Shown in pieces: positions 8,858 through 17,364 of a stretch of 64,000 nucleotides of DNA (positions are counted from its first letter, which is position 1; each line of letters begins with the position of its first letter). The notes below the pieces were generated by a model. It ran no database searches and had not been told where the DNA came from. It was given only the letters and a program-made list of their open reading frames with translations. The stretch spans positions 1 through 64,000 of the forward strand of contig JAKFFN010000113.1 in NCBI GenBank assembly GCA_036675025.1, in the 5' to 3' direction. The stretch is from JAKFFN01 sp036675025. GTDB taxonomy: Bacteria > Sumerlaeota > Sumerlaeia > Sumerlaeales > Sumerlaeaceae. The position numbers were made by a program, and so were the translations under genes.

Positions 8858-8887
8858 CAGAAAATCCCGTAAGGTGACAATTTTCTG
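8858..8887 (+). terminator. Hairpin between phoR and glyS
   Basis: An 8-bp perfect stem (CAGAAAAT pairing with ATTTTCTG) with a 14-nt loop lies in the 143-nt gap between phoR and glyS. There is no clean T-tract after it, so it may be a weak terminator or a leader structure of glyS. It does not show the T-box consensus. Confidence 0.3.
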
Positions 8888-8967
8888 CCGCTCCTAGGTA
8901 TTACCAATCTCAATATCGGCCAAGGCTGCCGTTGTTACTATATCTAAAGGTTGGGTTAAAACACATC

Positions 8968-10476
8968 ATGGCTCTTACCATGGACAAAATCGTATCCCTC
9001 TGCAAGAGGCGCGGTCTCATATTTCAATCGAGTGAGATCTACGGCGGCCTCGGTAGCACTTGGGATTACGGTCCACTGGGCGTAGAGCTGAAGCGCAATG
9101 TGATGGATGCGTGGTGGCGCTCCATGGTATACGAGCGCGACGATATCGAAGGACTTGATGCATCAATTTTGATGGCGCCCCAAACCTGGATTGCCAGCGG
9201 ACACGTAGCGAACTTCAGTGATCCGCTAGTCGATTGCAAAAGCTGTAAGCGCCGTTTCCGGGAAGATCACCTGCCGCAGTATTTCGGTGTGAAGCTGGTG
9301 CACGAAGGCGACGCCGCGGAGGAACTGGTTGTTGCCGGCCATGGCGATGATTTTGAATCGGTAGTAAAAAAGGTAAGGCAGGGCCGCGAGTGGAGCTCGA
9401 AGCCCAAAGGCTTTTGGACAGTGGCTGATGAACCAGTAGCAGTGCAGCCAGTTTGTCCAGACTGCGGCGGGGAACTCACAGAGCCTCGCCAGTTCAACCT
9501 TATGTTCGAAACCCATCTTGGCCCGGTTAAAGACAGTGCGGCGGTTACTTACCTGCGCCCGGAAACTGCGCAGGGGATTTTCGTAAACTTTGATAACGTA
9601 CTTACAACCATGCGCCGCAAGCTACCGTTTGGTATCGCACAGATTGGTAAGAGCTTTCGCAATGAAATCACGCCCGGCAACTTCATATTCCGCACCCGTG
9701 AATTCGAGCAGATGGAACTGGAGTTCTTCTGCAAGCCGCCCGAGATGTGCGGTGAAGGGGAGTGGGATGACATGCAGTGGTGGGAGCACTGGAAAGAGGA
9801 GCGGTACAACTGGTACCTCCGCTACGGAATCCGGAAAGAAAAGCTACGCCTCCGCTCCCATGCATCTGATGAACTAGCCCACTATGCCAAAGGTTGTGTT
9901 GACGTAGAATACGAATTCCCCATCGGCTGGAGTGAGCTCGAAGGTATTGCCAACCGCACGGACTTTGATCTGAAGCAGCACATGGAATTGAGCAAGCGTG
10001 ACCTGCGGTACTTTGACCAGGCACGGAACGAGAAATATCTGCCGTACGTGATAGAGCCGTCGGCCGGCGCTAACCGTTCGCTGCTGGCGTTCCTTTGTGA
10101 TGCCTATCGGGAAGAGGCCGTTGAAGGCAAGGAAGCGCGCACATTCCTGTCGCTTCATTATGACCTGGCACCAATCAAATGCGCCGTGTTCCCGCTGCTG
10201 AAGAACAAGCCGGAACTGGTGGAGAAGGCCAAGAAACTTGCACGCGACCTGAAGCCGCACTTCTACACGGTTTACGATGATACGGCCGCCATTGGTAAGC
10301 TGTATCGCCGCCAGGACGAAATTGGTACGCCGTTCTGCGTGACGGTGGACATGGACACCCTCAATGACGGGCAGGTGACGCTTCGCAACCGCGACACCAT
10401 GCAGCAGGAGCGAATCCCCATGGAAAAGGTTCAGGGGATCGTGAGTGCTGCACTGGCAGAAGCGCGCAAAAAGTAA
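8968..10476 (+). CDS. glyS: Glycyl-tRNA synthetase, single-chain (alpha2) type
   Basis: 502 residues. Class II synthetase of the homodimeric GlyRS type found in eukaryotes, archaea and some bacteria, as opposed to the alpha2-beta2 type of E. coli. It charges tRNA-Gly with glycine. The start MDKIVSLCKRRGLIFQSSEIYGG is split by the family signature SSEIYGG. A zinc-binding insertion has CKSCKRRF and CPDCGGEL. Motif 2 is FRNEITPGNFIFRTREFEQME, given here as FRNE then REFEQME. Motif 3 is ANRSLLAFLCDAY. The anticodon-binding domain follows at about residue 395 (PIKCAVFPL to the end). ATG 8968 fits the family; ATG 8980 is an alternative. A strong terminator follows. Confidence 0.95.
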   Translation: MALTMDKIVSLCKRRGLIFQSSEIYGGLGSTWDYGPLGVELKRNVMDAWWRSMVYERDDIEGLDASILMAPQTWIASGHVANFSDPLVDCKSCKRRFREDHLPQYFGVKLVHEGDAAEELVVAGHGDDFESVVKKVRQGREWSSKPKGFWTVADEPVAVQPVCPDCGGELTEPRQFNLMFETHLGPVKDSAAVTYLRPETAQGIFVNFDNVLTTMRRKLPFGIAQIGKSFRNEITPGNFIFRTREFEQMELEFFCKPPEMCGEGEWDDMQWWEHWKEERYNWYLRYGIRKEKLRLRSHASDELAHYAKGCVDVEYEFPIGWSELEGIANRTDFDLKQHMELSKRDLRYFDQARNEKYLPYVIEPSAGANRSLLAFLCDAYREEAVEGKEARTFLSLHYDLAPIKCAVFPLLKNKPELVEKAKKLARDLKPHFYTVYDDTAAIGKLYRRQDEIGTPFCVTVDMDTLNDGQVTLRNRDTMQQERIPMEKVQGIVSAALAEARKK

Positions 10477-10487
10477 TCATTTGGAGG

Positions 10488-10517
10488 GAGGGCCGGTAGC
10501 CGCCGGCCCTCTTTTTT
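10488..10517 (+). terminator. Intrinsic terminator after glyS
   Basis: Perfect 9-bp GC-rich stem (GAGGGCCGG at 10488-10496 with CCGGCCCTC at 10503-10511), 6-nt loop, followed directly by six T residues (10512-10517). The T-tract runs straight into the ATG at 10518 used as the start of the Nudix gene, which is an unusual layout. Confidence 0.85.
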
Positions 10518-11177
10518 ATGAACAAACCGGAATCAGACTTCATCGAGCCTCGCTGGCTTGCCTGGGCAAAAGAATTACATTCCGTAGCGCAGAACGGTTT
10601 GCTTTACGTGCGCGACCCTTATGACCGGGAACGTTATGAACAGGTCTTGCGAATAGCTGCCGAAATGATGGCGACCCAGTCGGGCAGTAAAGAGCTGGAG
10701 CCAGTGCTGGACTTACTTAAGCAGGACACCGGTTACCTCACGCCTAAGGTCGACGTAAGAGCGGCCGTGTTTCGTGAGGGAAAGGTGCTGCTGGTAAGGG
10801 AGCTTCAAGACGAGGGACGCTGGACAATGCCCGGCGGCTGGGCCGACCCTAACGATACTCCGGCTATCGCTGCCGAACGCGAGGTGGTCGAAGAAACCGG
10901 GTACCGTGTTAAAGCGGAACGCGTCCTGGCAGTGTTTGATCGCAGCCAGCCGCACCACGGCCATTATCCCCCACACCCCTTGCACAGCTACAAAATCTTC
11001 TTCCTGTGCCGCCTGGTTGGTGGAAGTCCTGCTGAAAGCCATGAGACCGGGGAGTCGCGGTTTTTCGCAGAAGATGAATTGCCAGTCGACCTCTCAATCG
11101 CGCGCGTTACACTGCCACAGCTTACTCGGATTTTTGAACAACATCGAAGCGGCACCCTTGCTGCGGATTTTGACTAA
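10518..11177 (+). CDS. Nudix hydrolase with Nudix_N_2-type N-terminal domain
   Basis: 219 residues. Residues 10-65 match the helical N-terminal domain (WLAWAKELHSVAQNGLLYV) found in a group of Nudix enzymes often called ADP-ribose or nucleoside-diphosphate-sugar pyrophosphatases. The Nudix box is in residues about 112-136: GGWADPNDTPAIAAEREVVE followed by ETGY, containing the catalytic REVVEE glutamates. It probably hydrolyses a nucleoside diphosphate linked to another moiety; the substrate cannot be read. The only upstream start that keeps the whole N-terminal domain is ATG 10518, which sits on the last base of a terminator T-tract with no room for a ribosome-binding site downstream of the hairpin. 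Confidence 0.88.
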   Translation: MNKPESDFIEPRWLAWAKELHSVAQNGLLYVRDPYDRERYEQVLRIAAEMMATQSGSKELEPVLDLLKQDTGYLTPKVDVRAAVFREGKVLLVRELQDEGRWTMPGGWADPNDTPAIAAEREVVEETGYRVKAERVLAVFDRSQPHHGHYPPHPLHSYKIFFLCRLVGGSPAESHETGESRFFAEDELPVDLSIARVTLPQLTRIFEQHRSGTLAADFD

Positions 11178-11936
11178 CTAACGTGGTCGGCCGACGGCGA
11201 TGTGCGACAAGATGATACCCGTAGCAACAGCAGCGTTAAGACTTTCCGCCTCGCCGACCCGCGGAACGCTTATTCTATAGTCTGCATTACGGAGAAGCTC
11301 CTCACTCACGCCCCGTGCTTCGTTTCCAATAAGGAGAAACCCTTCCTTAACGGGTGCCAGTTCATAAATACTCGTGCCCTCCAGTGCGGCCACGTAGGCG
11401 GGCGTGCTGCGGTTCTTTAGCAGGACGTCGACGAGGTTGGCATACTCAACCCGAACACGGGTCACGCTTCCCATTGTCGATTGAACCACCTTTGGCCCAA
11501 ATGCGTCAGCGCACGTTGGGCTGCAGACAATGTTGCTAATCCCAAACCAGTCCGCTATACGGATAATTGTGCCCAGGTTCCCTGGGTCCTGTATGCCATC
11601 AAGCATGAGAGTCAAACTGGCATGATAATTCACTGCAACCTGGTAAGTCGGCTTTCGGAAGATTGCCACGACCTTATTAGGCGTGGTGAGCCCGGAGATC
11701 CGCTCCAGTTCTCGTTCCGTGATTTCCATCATAAATCGGGAGCGCGACTGGGCAAGATCGTAATTCTGATAGAGCCATTCTTCCGTAGCAAAAACCTCAT
11801 CTGCCGCGACATTGTCAGCCGCCAAAAGTTCGCTTACAAGCTTCGGTCCTTCAGCAACGAACATGTCGTGCTCGTCGCGAGCGGACTTCTTCTGGCGAAG
11901 TTCATTAATAAACTTGATATGGGCTTTGGTGAGCAT
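11178..11936 (-). CDS. SpoU/TrmH-family RNA 2'-O-methyltransferase
   Basis: 252 residues from ATG 11936. The N-terminal substrate-binding domain (MLTKAHIKFINELRQKKSAR, then MFVAEGPKLVSELL) is of the L30e-like type seen in RlmB and TsnR relatives. The SPOUT catalytic domain has motif 1 LDGIQDPGNLGTIIRIADWF, motif 2 IGNEARGVSEELL and motif 3 ISVPRVGEAESLNAAVATGI, which form the trefoil knot and SAM pocket. It most likely methylates 23S rRNA or a tRNA ribose. Longer in-frame starts up to 12098 lack family similarity and would overlap lnt. It converges with the Nudix gene, whose stop is directly adjacent. Confidence 0.92.
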   Translation of the reverse strand: MLTKAHIKFINELRQKKSARDEHDMFVAEGPKLVSELLAADNVAADEVFATEEWLYQNYDLAQSRSRFMMEITERELERISGLTTPNKVVAIFRKPTYQVAVNYHASLTLMLDGIQDPGNLGTIIRIADWFGISNIVCSPTCADAFGPKVVQSTMGSVTRVRVEYANLVDVLLKNRSTPAYVAALEGTSIYELAPVKEGFLLIGNEARGVSEELLRNADYRISVPRVGEAESLNAAVATGIILSHIAVGRPR

Positions 11937-12047
11937 GGTGGAACAATACAACATTCTCGCAAGACTTTGTTTTGATCTCCAGGAAAAGGTATAGCTGATC
12001 GTCCATTGACATCGCTGCCATACAATTTCCAATTCTGCATTAGTGCA

Positions 12048-12061
12048 GGGAGGAACATGTG
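12048..12061 (+). promoter_or_regulatory. Ribosome-binding site fixing a GTG start, with an overlapping ATG-TGA
   Basis: GGGAGG at 12048-12053 is followed 5 nt later by GTG 12059, the start of the lnt-like gene. An ATG at 12057 overlaps this start but is followed at once by TGA, giving a one-codon start-stop that could compete for initiation. Confidence 0.6.
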
Positions 12062-13567
12062 AGTACGGAAGTTGTGACAAAAGCCAAAGCTGGTTCACTT
12101 TTCACCGGTACATGGCTTCGTACCGTGACGTTTGCAATCATAGGAGCGGCATGTTATGCTGCTGCATTTCCGCCTCTTGAGTGGGCTTTATTGGCGTGGG
12201 TCGCGCCGGTGGCTTGGCTGCTGATGGTACGTGACAAAAGCCCGAGGCAGCGCTTTTGGTTTATGTTTTTAAGCGGGTACATTGGCACGGTACTTCTCGT
12301 ACACTGGCTCAGTTCGCTTTTCTCCACGCTGTCGCTGATGCTTTGGATGGTGCCCGCGGCATACTTTGGGGTGTGGGGAGTAACGGCAACACTTGCAGCG
12401 GCTGCAGCGCCCGCGTTGCGTATAGTATGGCCTGCTGTGGCCTGGGCTGCCATAGAGTATTTCCGGTGCGAACTGGCGCCGCTGGCATTTTCGTTTGGCG
12501 GTCTGGGCTATAGCCAGGCAAACTGGATTGGATTCAGGTTAGCTTCCGGCGTGGGAGTCTATGGCGTTTCTGCACTCATGGTACTTCTTGCTTCGCTGCT
12601 GATCGAGACTTGGAACCGTCCAGGCAGGTTCATGCGAGTGGCAGCGATCGGGGCTCTCTGCGCTGTATTTGCAGGTACAGTGGTTAGCACTTCGTCAACT
12701 GCGCCCGACGGCAGCACCATTTTTGCCTCTGCAATCTTGCAGCAACTGAAGCAGGATGATGACATTGGAGCATGGGATGCTTTGCCTGTTCGTGAAAATA
12801 CAGCGGACGTGGACTTAATCATCTGGCCTGAGCTAACCCTGACTGATGACCCGAGGCAGCAGCAGGCATCGTGGTTTATTGATATGATAGTAACCGATGC
12901 GCGGCATGCAAACTGGGGAGTGATGTTTGGTGCCATGGATTTCTATGGAGACAACAAGGGGAACGGAGCACCGTACCACAACTCTATATTTTTTCTTAAT
13001 GATGACAAACGCGCAGTTAAAATTGCCGATAAGAATCAGCCTATCCAACTCATGTTAGATGGTGACCCCGCAAGCGATATTGCGATTTTTCAGCCTGCGT
13101 TTGCATCGCGCGCGATACCGAAAGCCGGTGTTGGCATCTGCTACGATGGGTGTTTCCAGAGATTCTCCCGACGTATGGTGAGCAGTGGTGCCGAGTATCT
13201 GGTCTTTCCTGCAATGAACCTGGAGAACTGGGGCACGATACAGCATAGGCAGCACCAGCGGATGTTCCAGATGCGTGCTGCGGAAACAGGTCGAACCGTT
13301 CTGGTGGCAGCGGTAAGCGGTCCTACTTTTGCAGCCAATCCAAATGGCACGGTCGCCAAAGAAGCGCCGCTACATGAGACCTACGCCTTACGCGTTAATG
13401 TTAAGGCTGCGAAACAAACAGTGTTTAACGCCGGTGGATGGCTCTTTGGTTACATTTGTATGGCGGGCTATGTATTGGGGGTAGCAGTAGTTGCGGTTAA
13501 CAAGTTTCGCAGCAGAGGCAAACGCGACGACGCCATAGGAGCTCAAGATCCAACAGCGGCTGTGTAG
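12059..13567 (+). CDS. lnt: Apolipoprotein N-acyltransferase-like protein
   Basis: 502 residues. Residues 1-215 carry about six hydrophobic helices, starting with WLRTVTFAIIGAACYAAAF and PPLEW, the latter typical of Lnt. Residues about 225-450 are a nitrilase (C-N hydrolase) domain facing the periplasm, with a last helix at about 460-482. The catalytic triad expected for Lnt can be placed as Glu258 in IIWPE, Lys325 in IADKNQPIQ and Cys361 in GICYDG. Lnt transfers the third acyl chain to the N-terminal cysteine of lipoproteins. The usual LVPFGE-like stretch after the lysine is replaced, so this is a divergent member; a paralogue with another acyl acceptor is possible. Its 3' end overlaps the convergent macrodomain gene by 25 nt. 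Confidence 0.82.
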   Translation: MSTEVVTKAKAGSLFTGTWLRTVTFAIIGAACYAAAFPPLEWALLAWVAPVAWLLMVRDKSPRQRFWFMFLSGYIGTVLLVHWLSSLFSTLSLMLWMVPAAYFGVWGVTATLAAAAAPALRIVWPAVAWAAIEYFRCELAPLAFSFGGLGYSQANWIGFRLASGVGVYGVSALMVLLASLLIETWNRPGRFMRVAAIGALCAVFAGTVVSTSSTAPDGSTIFASAILQQLKQDDDIGAWDALPVRENTADVDLIIWPELTLTDDPRQQQASWFIDMIVTDARHANWGVMFGAMDFYGDNKGNGAPYHNSIFFLNDDKRAVKIADKNQPIQLMLDGDPASDIAIFQPAFASRAIPKAGVGICYDGCFQRFSRRMVSSGAEYLVFPAMNLENWGTIQHRQHQRMFQMRAAETGRTVLVAAVSGPTFAANPNGTVAKEAPLHETYALRVNVKAAKQTVFNAGGWLFGYICMAGYVLGVAVVAVNKFRSRGKRDDAIGAQDPTAAV

Positions 13568-14073
13568 GCTTTCAGCGCTGATTCACCAAACAAAACAAAT
13601 CGCACCTCGCAGAGCGGCATATCAGGGTTTTCCGCCAGGTATTGTTTAACGGCTTTCAGTGACACAGTTGCTGCTTCGCCTATTGGGTAACCATAGATGC
13701 CGGTACTGATCGCCGGAAAGGCGATTGAACTGGCTCCAGCCTCGGCTGCGAGCTGAAGTGCGCAGCGATGTGCGCTGGCAAGCAACTCAGCTTCACCGCT
13801 GCCGCCGCCGTGCCATACAGGCCCGACTGCATGGATCACCCATTTTGCCGGAAGGTTGCCTGCGCCGCTAATGACTGCCGAACCAGTGGGACAGCCTTGT
13901 GGGTACCGTTGCCGGGTTTCTGCATTGATTGCAGGTCCGCCTGCACGGTGGATGGCACCATCTACTCCGCCTCCTACTGCAAGGGCAGAATTCGCCGCAT
14001 TCACTATGGCATCCACTTCCTGTTTAGTAATATCACCCTGCACCAGCGTGATGTTAGTTCGGCCGATTTGCAT
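13543..14073 (-). CDS. Macrodomain protein (O-acetyl-ADP-ribose deacetylase type)
   Basis: 176 residues, one complete macrodomain of the MacroD/YmdB class. These proteins bind ADP-ribose and remove it from acetyl groups or acidic side chains. Motifs: VQGDITKQEVDAIVNAANS, then the GGGVDGAIHRAGG loop, CPTGSAVISGAGNLPAKWVI, VGPVW and the phosphate-binding AFPAISTGIYGYP. The catalytic Asn/Asp of the class are in NAANS and GGVD. Soluble, no signal peptide. It converges on the lnt-like gene with a 25-nt overlap of coding ends. No ADP-ribosyltransferase or sirtuin gene is adjacent. Confidence 0.94.
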   Translation of the reverse strand: MQIGRTNITLVQGDITKQEVDAIVNAANSALAVGGGVDGAIHRAGGPAINAETRQRYPQGCPTGSAVISGAGNLPAKWVIHAVGPVWHGGGSGEAELLASAHRCALQLAAEAGASSIAFPAISTGIYGYPIGEAATVSLKAVKQYLAENPDMPLCEVRFVLFGESALKAYTAAVGS

Positions 14074-14143
14074 AGTTATCCTTAGGCGGGATGTAGTATA
14101 TCACTATACAGGATTTACTACTCAATACTGTTGGGCGTGTCCC

Positions 14144-15010
14144 GTGTCTGAGAATATTAGCGAGCAACTGCTTGGCCCGATTGCACTTGTCGTGCAGGAT
14201 CTCGACAGGTGCAAGCGTTACTATGAGTTGGATATTGGACTGCAGGTAATCAGGCATAGTGGCAGTGTGGTTCAAATGGGAGTGGGCAAAAAGCCATTGC
14301 TGATTCTGGAGGAAAACCCTGCTGCCGTGCGCATTCACCGTTCTACGGGTCTTTATCACATGGCTTTCTTGTTGCCGACGCGGCGAGACCTGGCTGCGCA
14401 AATCCAGCATTTCGTGAAAAACGGTATAGGCATTTCAGGTATGTCGGACCACGGTGTGAGCGAAGCTTTATATCTGTCTGATCCTGAGGGCAACGGGATC
14501 GAAATCTACAGCGATAGACCCCGTGACAAATGGGTGTGGATAGACGGCGAGGTAGACATGCAGACGATGCCGCTGGATATCGACTCATTGCTGGCGGAAC
14601 TGCCTGATAATCCACCAGCCTGGACCGGTCTGCCTGCAGATACTGTTCTGGGCCATGTGCACCTGCGGGTTTCAGACTTGTCCTCGACTACAGAGTTTTA
14701 TACCAAGATTCTGGGCCTTGAGGTGACTACACGTTCGTACCCCGGGGCTATATTTCTTTCAAAAAACGGCTATCATCACCACCTCGGCCTTAATGTCTGG
14801 GGAAGTGCCGGAGCAGTCTCCCCACCGGATGGGACGGCCGGTCTAAAGCATTACACATACAGAGCTTCGAGTTCATCGGAACTGGAGCGTATCAGCCAAC
14901 GCGCGAAAGACATGGGGGTAGCGTTAACAGAAGCTGACGGTGAAAGCATTATCTTAAACGATCCGTCTGGAAACCACGTAAGAATTAAAACCGGCGACTC
15001 GGCCGACTAA
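14144..15010 (+). CDS. Two-module VOC protein, CatE-like (catechol-2,3-dioxygenase type)
   Basis: 288 residues from GTG 14144; the open frame extends further upstream but that part lies over the macrodomain gene and its promoter side. Two vicinal-oxygen-chelate modules are seen: residues 8-125 (IALVVQDLDRCKRYYE to DPEGNGIEIYSDRP) and 160-285 (GHVHLRVSDLSSTTEFYTKI to DPSGNHVRI). Length and layout match Bacillus CatE-type proteins. His in GHVHLRV and in YHHHLGLN could be metal ligands, but the final module has Arg where a Glu is usual (GNHVRI), so an extradiol dioxygenase role is uncertain. Its stop overlaps the stop of the convergent thioredoxin fusion by 4 nt. Confidence 0.8.
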   Translation: MSENISEQLLGPIALVVQDLDRCKRYYELDIGLQVIRHSGSVVQMGVGKKPLLILEENPAAVRIHRSTGLYHMAFLLPTRRDLAAQIQHFVKNGIGISGMSDHGVSEALYLSDPEGNGIEIYSDRPRDKWVWIDGEVDMQTMPLDIDSLLAELPDNPPAWTGLPADTVLGHVHLRVSDLSSTTEFYTKILGLEVTTRSYPGAIFLSKNGYHHHLGLNVWGSAGAVSPPDGTAGLKHYTYRASSSSELERISQRAKDMGVALTEADGESIILNDPSGNHVRIKTGDSAD

Positions 15011-17265
15011 AGACCGAAAGCGCTCAGCGCTTCACCGGTGGCAACTACCAACACTGGCGACTTCTCGGCCCCGGTAGAGGCCCACGCTATCTCCGGCATA
15101 CTTCCATTCGCTTTGGCTTTTCCAATGATCTTTCCAGTCCCGGTATCTGCAACAATTACATCGCTATCGCGGACTCCTACCGCGACGTAGCCGCCACATG
15201 GCGATACAGCCATTGAATCAACGTGGCTTTTTTCCGGTGCTATTAATGTTTCCCACAGCCTGTTTCCATCGGATGAAAAGGCCGCCATTACTTCCATGGC
15301 AGTTTTACTACCTGCAGCCAGGATCCTGACGGGTTTACCTTTGGCTGAAGATACCCTAACCATGTTTGCGTAAAAGCCAGGGTCGATGTCTCTTTCCCTT
15401 TCACCGGTACTGTTGAAGATGTGAACGTCGCCCAGTGCGGAAGTCGACAGCACCTCTAACTGGCCGTCACCTTCAATATCGCCGATGCAACAATGCCAGT
15501 GGTTTCCAAGCTCCTCGTTTTTCCAAAGAAGCTGCCCGTCAGGAGCTACAGCATAGAGACCCGTATGGCCATTAAAGCCGATGACGACCTCATCCTTTCC
15601 GTCTCCATCCAGATCGCCTGCAGCGGCGTCATTCACCCCGATCTTCTGTGGGAAGTTCCACAATGCTTCTCCATTTATGGTATCGGCAAATACGTCTGAG
15701 CGCCAGTGTATGAAGGTTACTATTTCACGCTCGGCCGTTTTATCCAACTGTGCAAGTCTGACTGAACCCCCCAAACCTTCAATTGTAAATTCGCGGACGA
15801 TATTACCATTAATATCGATGTCAGCGCATTTCCCTCGGTGGCCGGAGGCTACTATCACCTTCCGCTCTTCATCATAAGCCAGACCGTTCCACCGTCCGTT
15901 AAGACGCCACAGGGTTTTCATTAGAGGGTGAGCGTCGGATGTTTCAGTAGTTTGTTCCGCTGCCGCCGATGACTGTGGTTTTTCCTTAGGCTGTGCGACA
16001 AGTTTTTCGTCGCTAAGAAGAGTCTCTATCTGGCTCGTCAAAGTATCCTTAAACCTGGGACCTACTCCTTCATGGAAAGCCTGGATTGTTCCGTCTTTAC
16101 CAATGACTAAAGTAGTAGGGATTGCACGTATACCATACGTTTTTCCAACACCGCCATCTTTATCCAGGGCTACCTTCAGCGCAAGCTTTTCCTTAATCAG
16201 GAACTTCTCGATCTCTTCTTCGCCTTCGCGCAAATTGACCGCGTAAAATTCGACCGGTTGATCATGAAATTGCTTAGCAATCTGCTCGACAAGCGGCATG
16301 CCGCGGCGACATGGCCCGCACCATGTGGCCCAGAAATCGAAAACAATAACTTTCCCGGCGAGTGTGGCATTATCAATATTGCCACCGTCGAGAAGGGGCA
16401 TGTTAAATTGCGGAGCCGGTCGTCCGAGGTGCGACGCTATGTGTATGGATGGAGTTGCCTTCTTTCCTGATGTGCCGTGTGCTGCGGTTGCGGAGTTCCT
16501 GGCCTGCAGAGTCCAATCAAATGTGGAATCAGGTATATCCACGTCAAATTGCCAGTCACGAAACTCTACCGAAAGTGTAGTGGTGACATCGGTCACAGCC
16601 GGCTTGCCATGCTTCTTAATTTCATCTGCCGGCAATATCTCGGCTTTAACCATCAGCGGCGGATGAGTATCAGTAAACCACGCATCCCAGTGAAACTGTT
16701 TCTGTTCAAAATGCAACCGATGGCAGGATTGATCATTCCACTGCTCCGTGCCTCCGTAGGTTCCAGTTGTTACGCCGTCCATGAGGTTGTCATAGGGCAT
16801 GCTGCCAAACAGGCCCGGAGAGCAAAGAATCATGCTGCTGTCGATGACTGTTCGAACCTCGAAATTAAGAGCGATTTCCTGAATCGTAGCAGGCGCCGGA
16901 GTAGTCGTAACTTCGTCCAGTGATGATTCAGACAAAGTAAGAATCTTTCCATCGCTCACAATAGTGGATCCCCTAAGGCCCTCTTTATGGATTATTGCCA
17001 ATTTATTAGGGCGCTCAACGGCGATATCAAATCGGCTGTCCAATTGGTGCTTCTGTCCACCAGACGCCATTAGTATGGATGATACGGCTTTTACTGAAAT
17101 CGACCTGGCCGATTTGAGACCTTCGGAATATTGCCGAACAATTTCAGAGGCCCGTGGCTCAATGGATGGTGAACTGTCTGCAGTTACCTGAGTAGCCGCG
17201 AAAACTGGAATGCTGACTGAAAACGCGGTTAATGTTGCACACCTGAGGCCGCGGCGTAGAGTCAT
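15007..17265 (-). CDS. Secreted DUF2092-thioredoxin (TlpA-like)-propeller fusion protein
   Basis: 752 residues. A signal peptide (LTAFSVSIPVFAATQV) is followed by a DUF2092/LolA-like domain at residues 35-240 (ASEIVRQYSEGLKSARSISV). A TlpA/ResA-type thioredoxin domain spans about 285-425, with the redox motif WCGPC inside FDFWATWCGPCRRGMP and cis-Pro in RAIPTTLVIG. The C-terminal ~320 residues look like a PQQ/FG-GAP beta-propeller with the calcium-type loop GDLDGDGKDEVVIG. A thiol-disulfide activity outside the membrane is inferred. AGGAGG lies 6 nt before ATG 17265. In other bacteria DUF2092 and thioredoxin modules co-occur, often in Planctomycetes, but the added propeller is unusual. It converges with the VOC gene. 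Confidence 0.85.
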   Translation of the reverse strand: MTLRRGLRCATLTAFSVSIPVFAATQVTADSSPSIEPRASEIVRQYSEGLKSARSISVKAVSSILMASGGQKHQLDSRFDIAVERPNKLAIIHKEGLRGSTIVSDGKILTLSESSLDEVTTTPAPATIQEIALNFEVRTVIDSSMILCSPGLFGSMPYDNLMDGVTTGTYGGTEQWNDQSCHRLHFEQKQFHWDAWFTDTHPPLMVKAEILPADEIKKHGKPAVTDVTTTLSVEFRDWQFDVDIPDSTFDWTLQARNSATAAHGTSGKKATPSIHIASHLGRPAPQFNMPLLDGGNIDNATLAGKVIVFDFWATWCGPCRRGMPLVEQIAKQFHDQPVEFYAVNLREGEEEIEKFLIKEKLALKVALDKDGGVGKTYGIRAIPTTLVIGKDGTIQAFHEGVGPRFKDTLTSQIETLLSDEKLVAQPKEKPQSSAAAEQTTETSDAHPLMKTLWRLNGRWNGLAYDEERKVIVASGHRGKCADIDINGNIVREFTIEGLGGSVRLAQLDKTAEREIVTFIHWRSDVFADTINGEALWNFPQKIGVNDAAAGDLDGDGKDEVVIGFNGHTGLYAVAPDGQLLWKNEELGNHWHCCIGDIEGDGQLEVLSTSALGDVHIFNSTGERERDIDPGFYANMVRVSSAKGKPVRILAAGSKTAMEVMAAFSSDGNRLWETLIAPEKSHVDSMAVSPCGGYVAVGVRDSDVIVADTGTGKIIGKAKANGSMPEIAWASTGAEKSPVLVVATGEALSAFGL

Positions 17266-17364
17266 GGTGATCCTCCTAGAGAGTACGCTTTGCTTGCAGT
17301 AGACACCAGTGCCGCGCCAAGGTTCTGCGGTTTGTTAACCAGTATTTGTATCTTACAAAGATTC

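Noticed and set aside
8830..8967. T-box riboswitch before glyS
   Set aside because: The conserved T-box sequence and antiterminator are absent; only a plain hairpin is present.
13856..14143. N-terminal extension of the VOC protein frame
   Set aside because: The added part lies antisense to the macrodomain gene and has no VOC similarity; GTG 14144 gives the family N-terminus.
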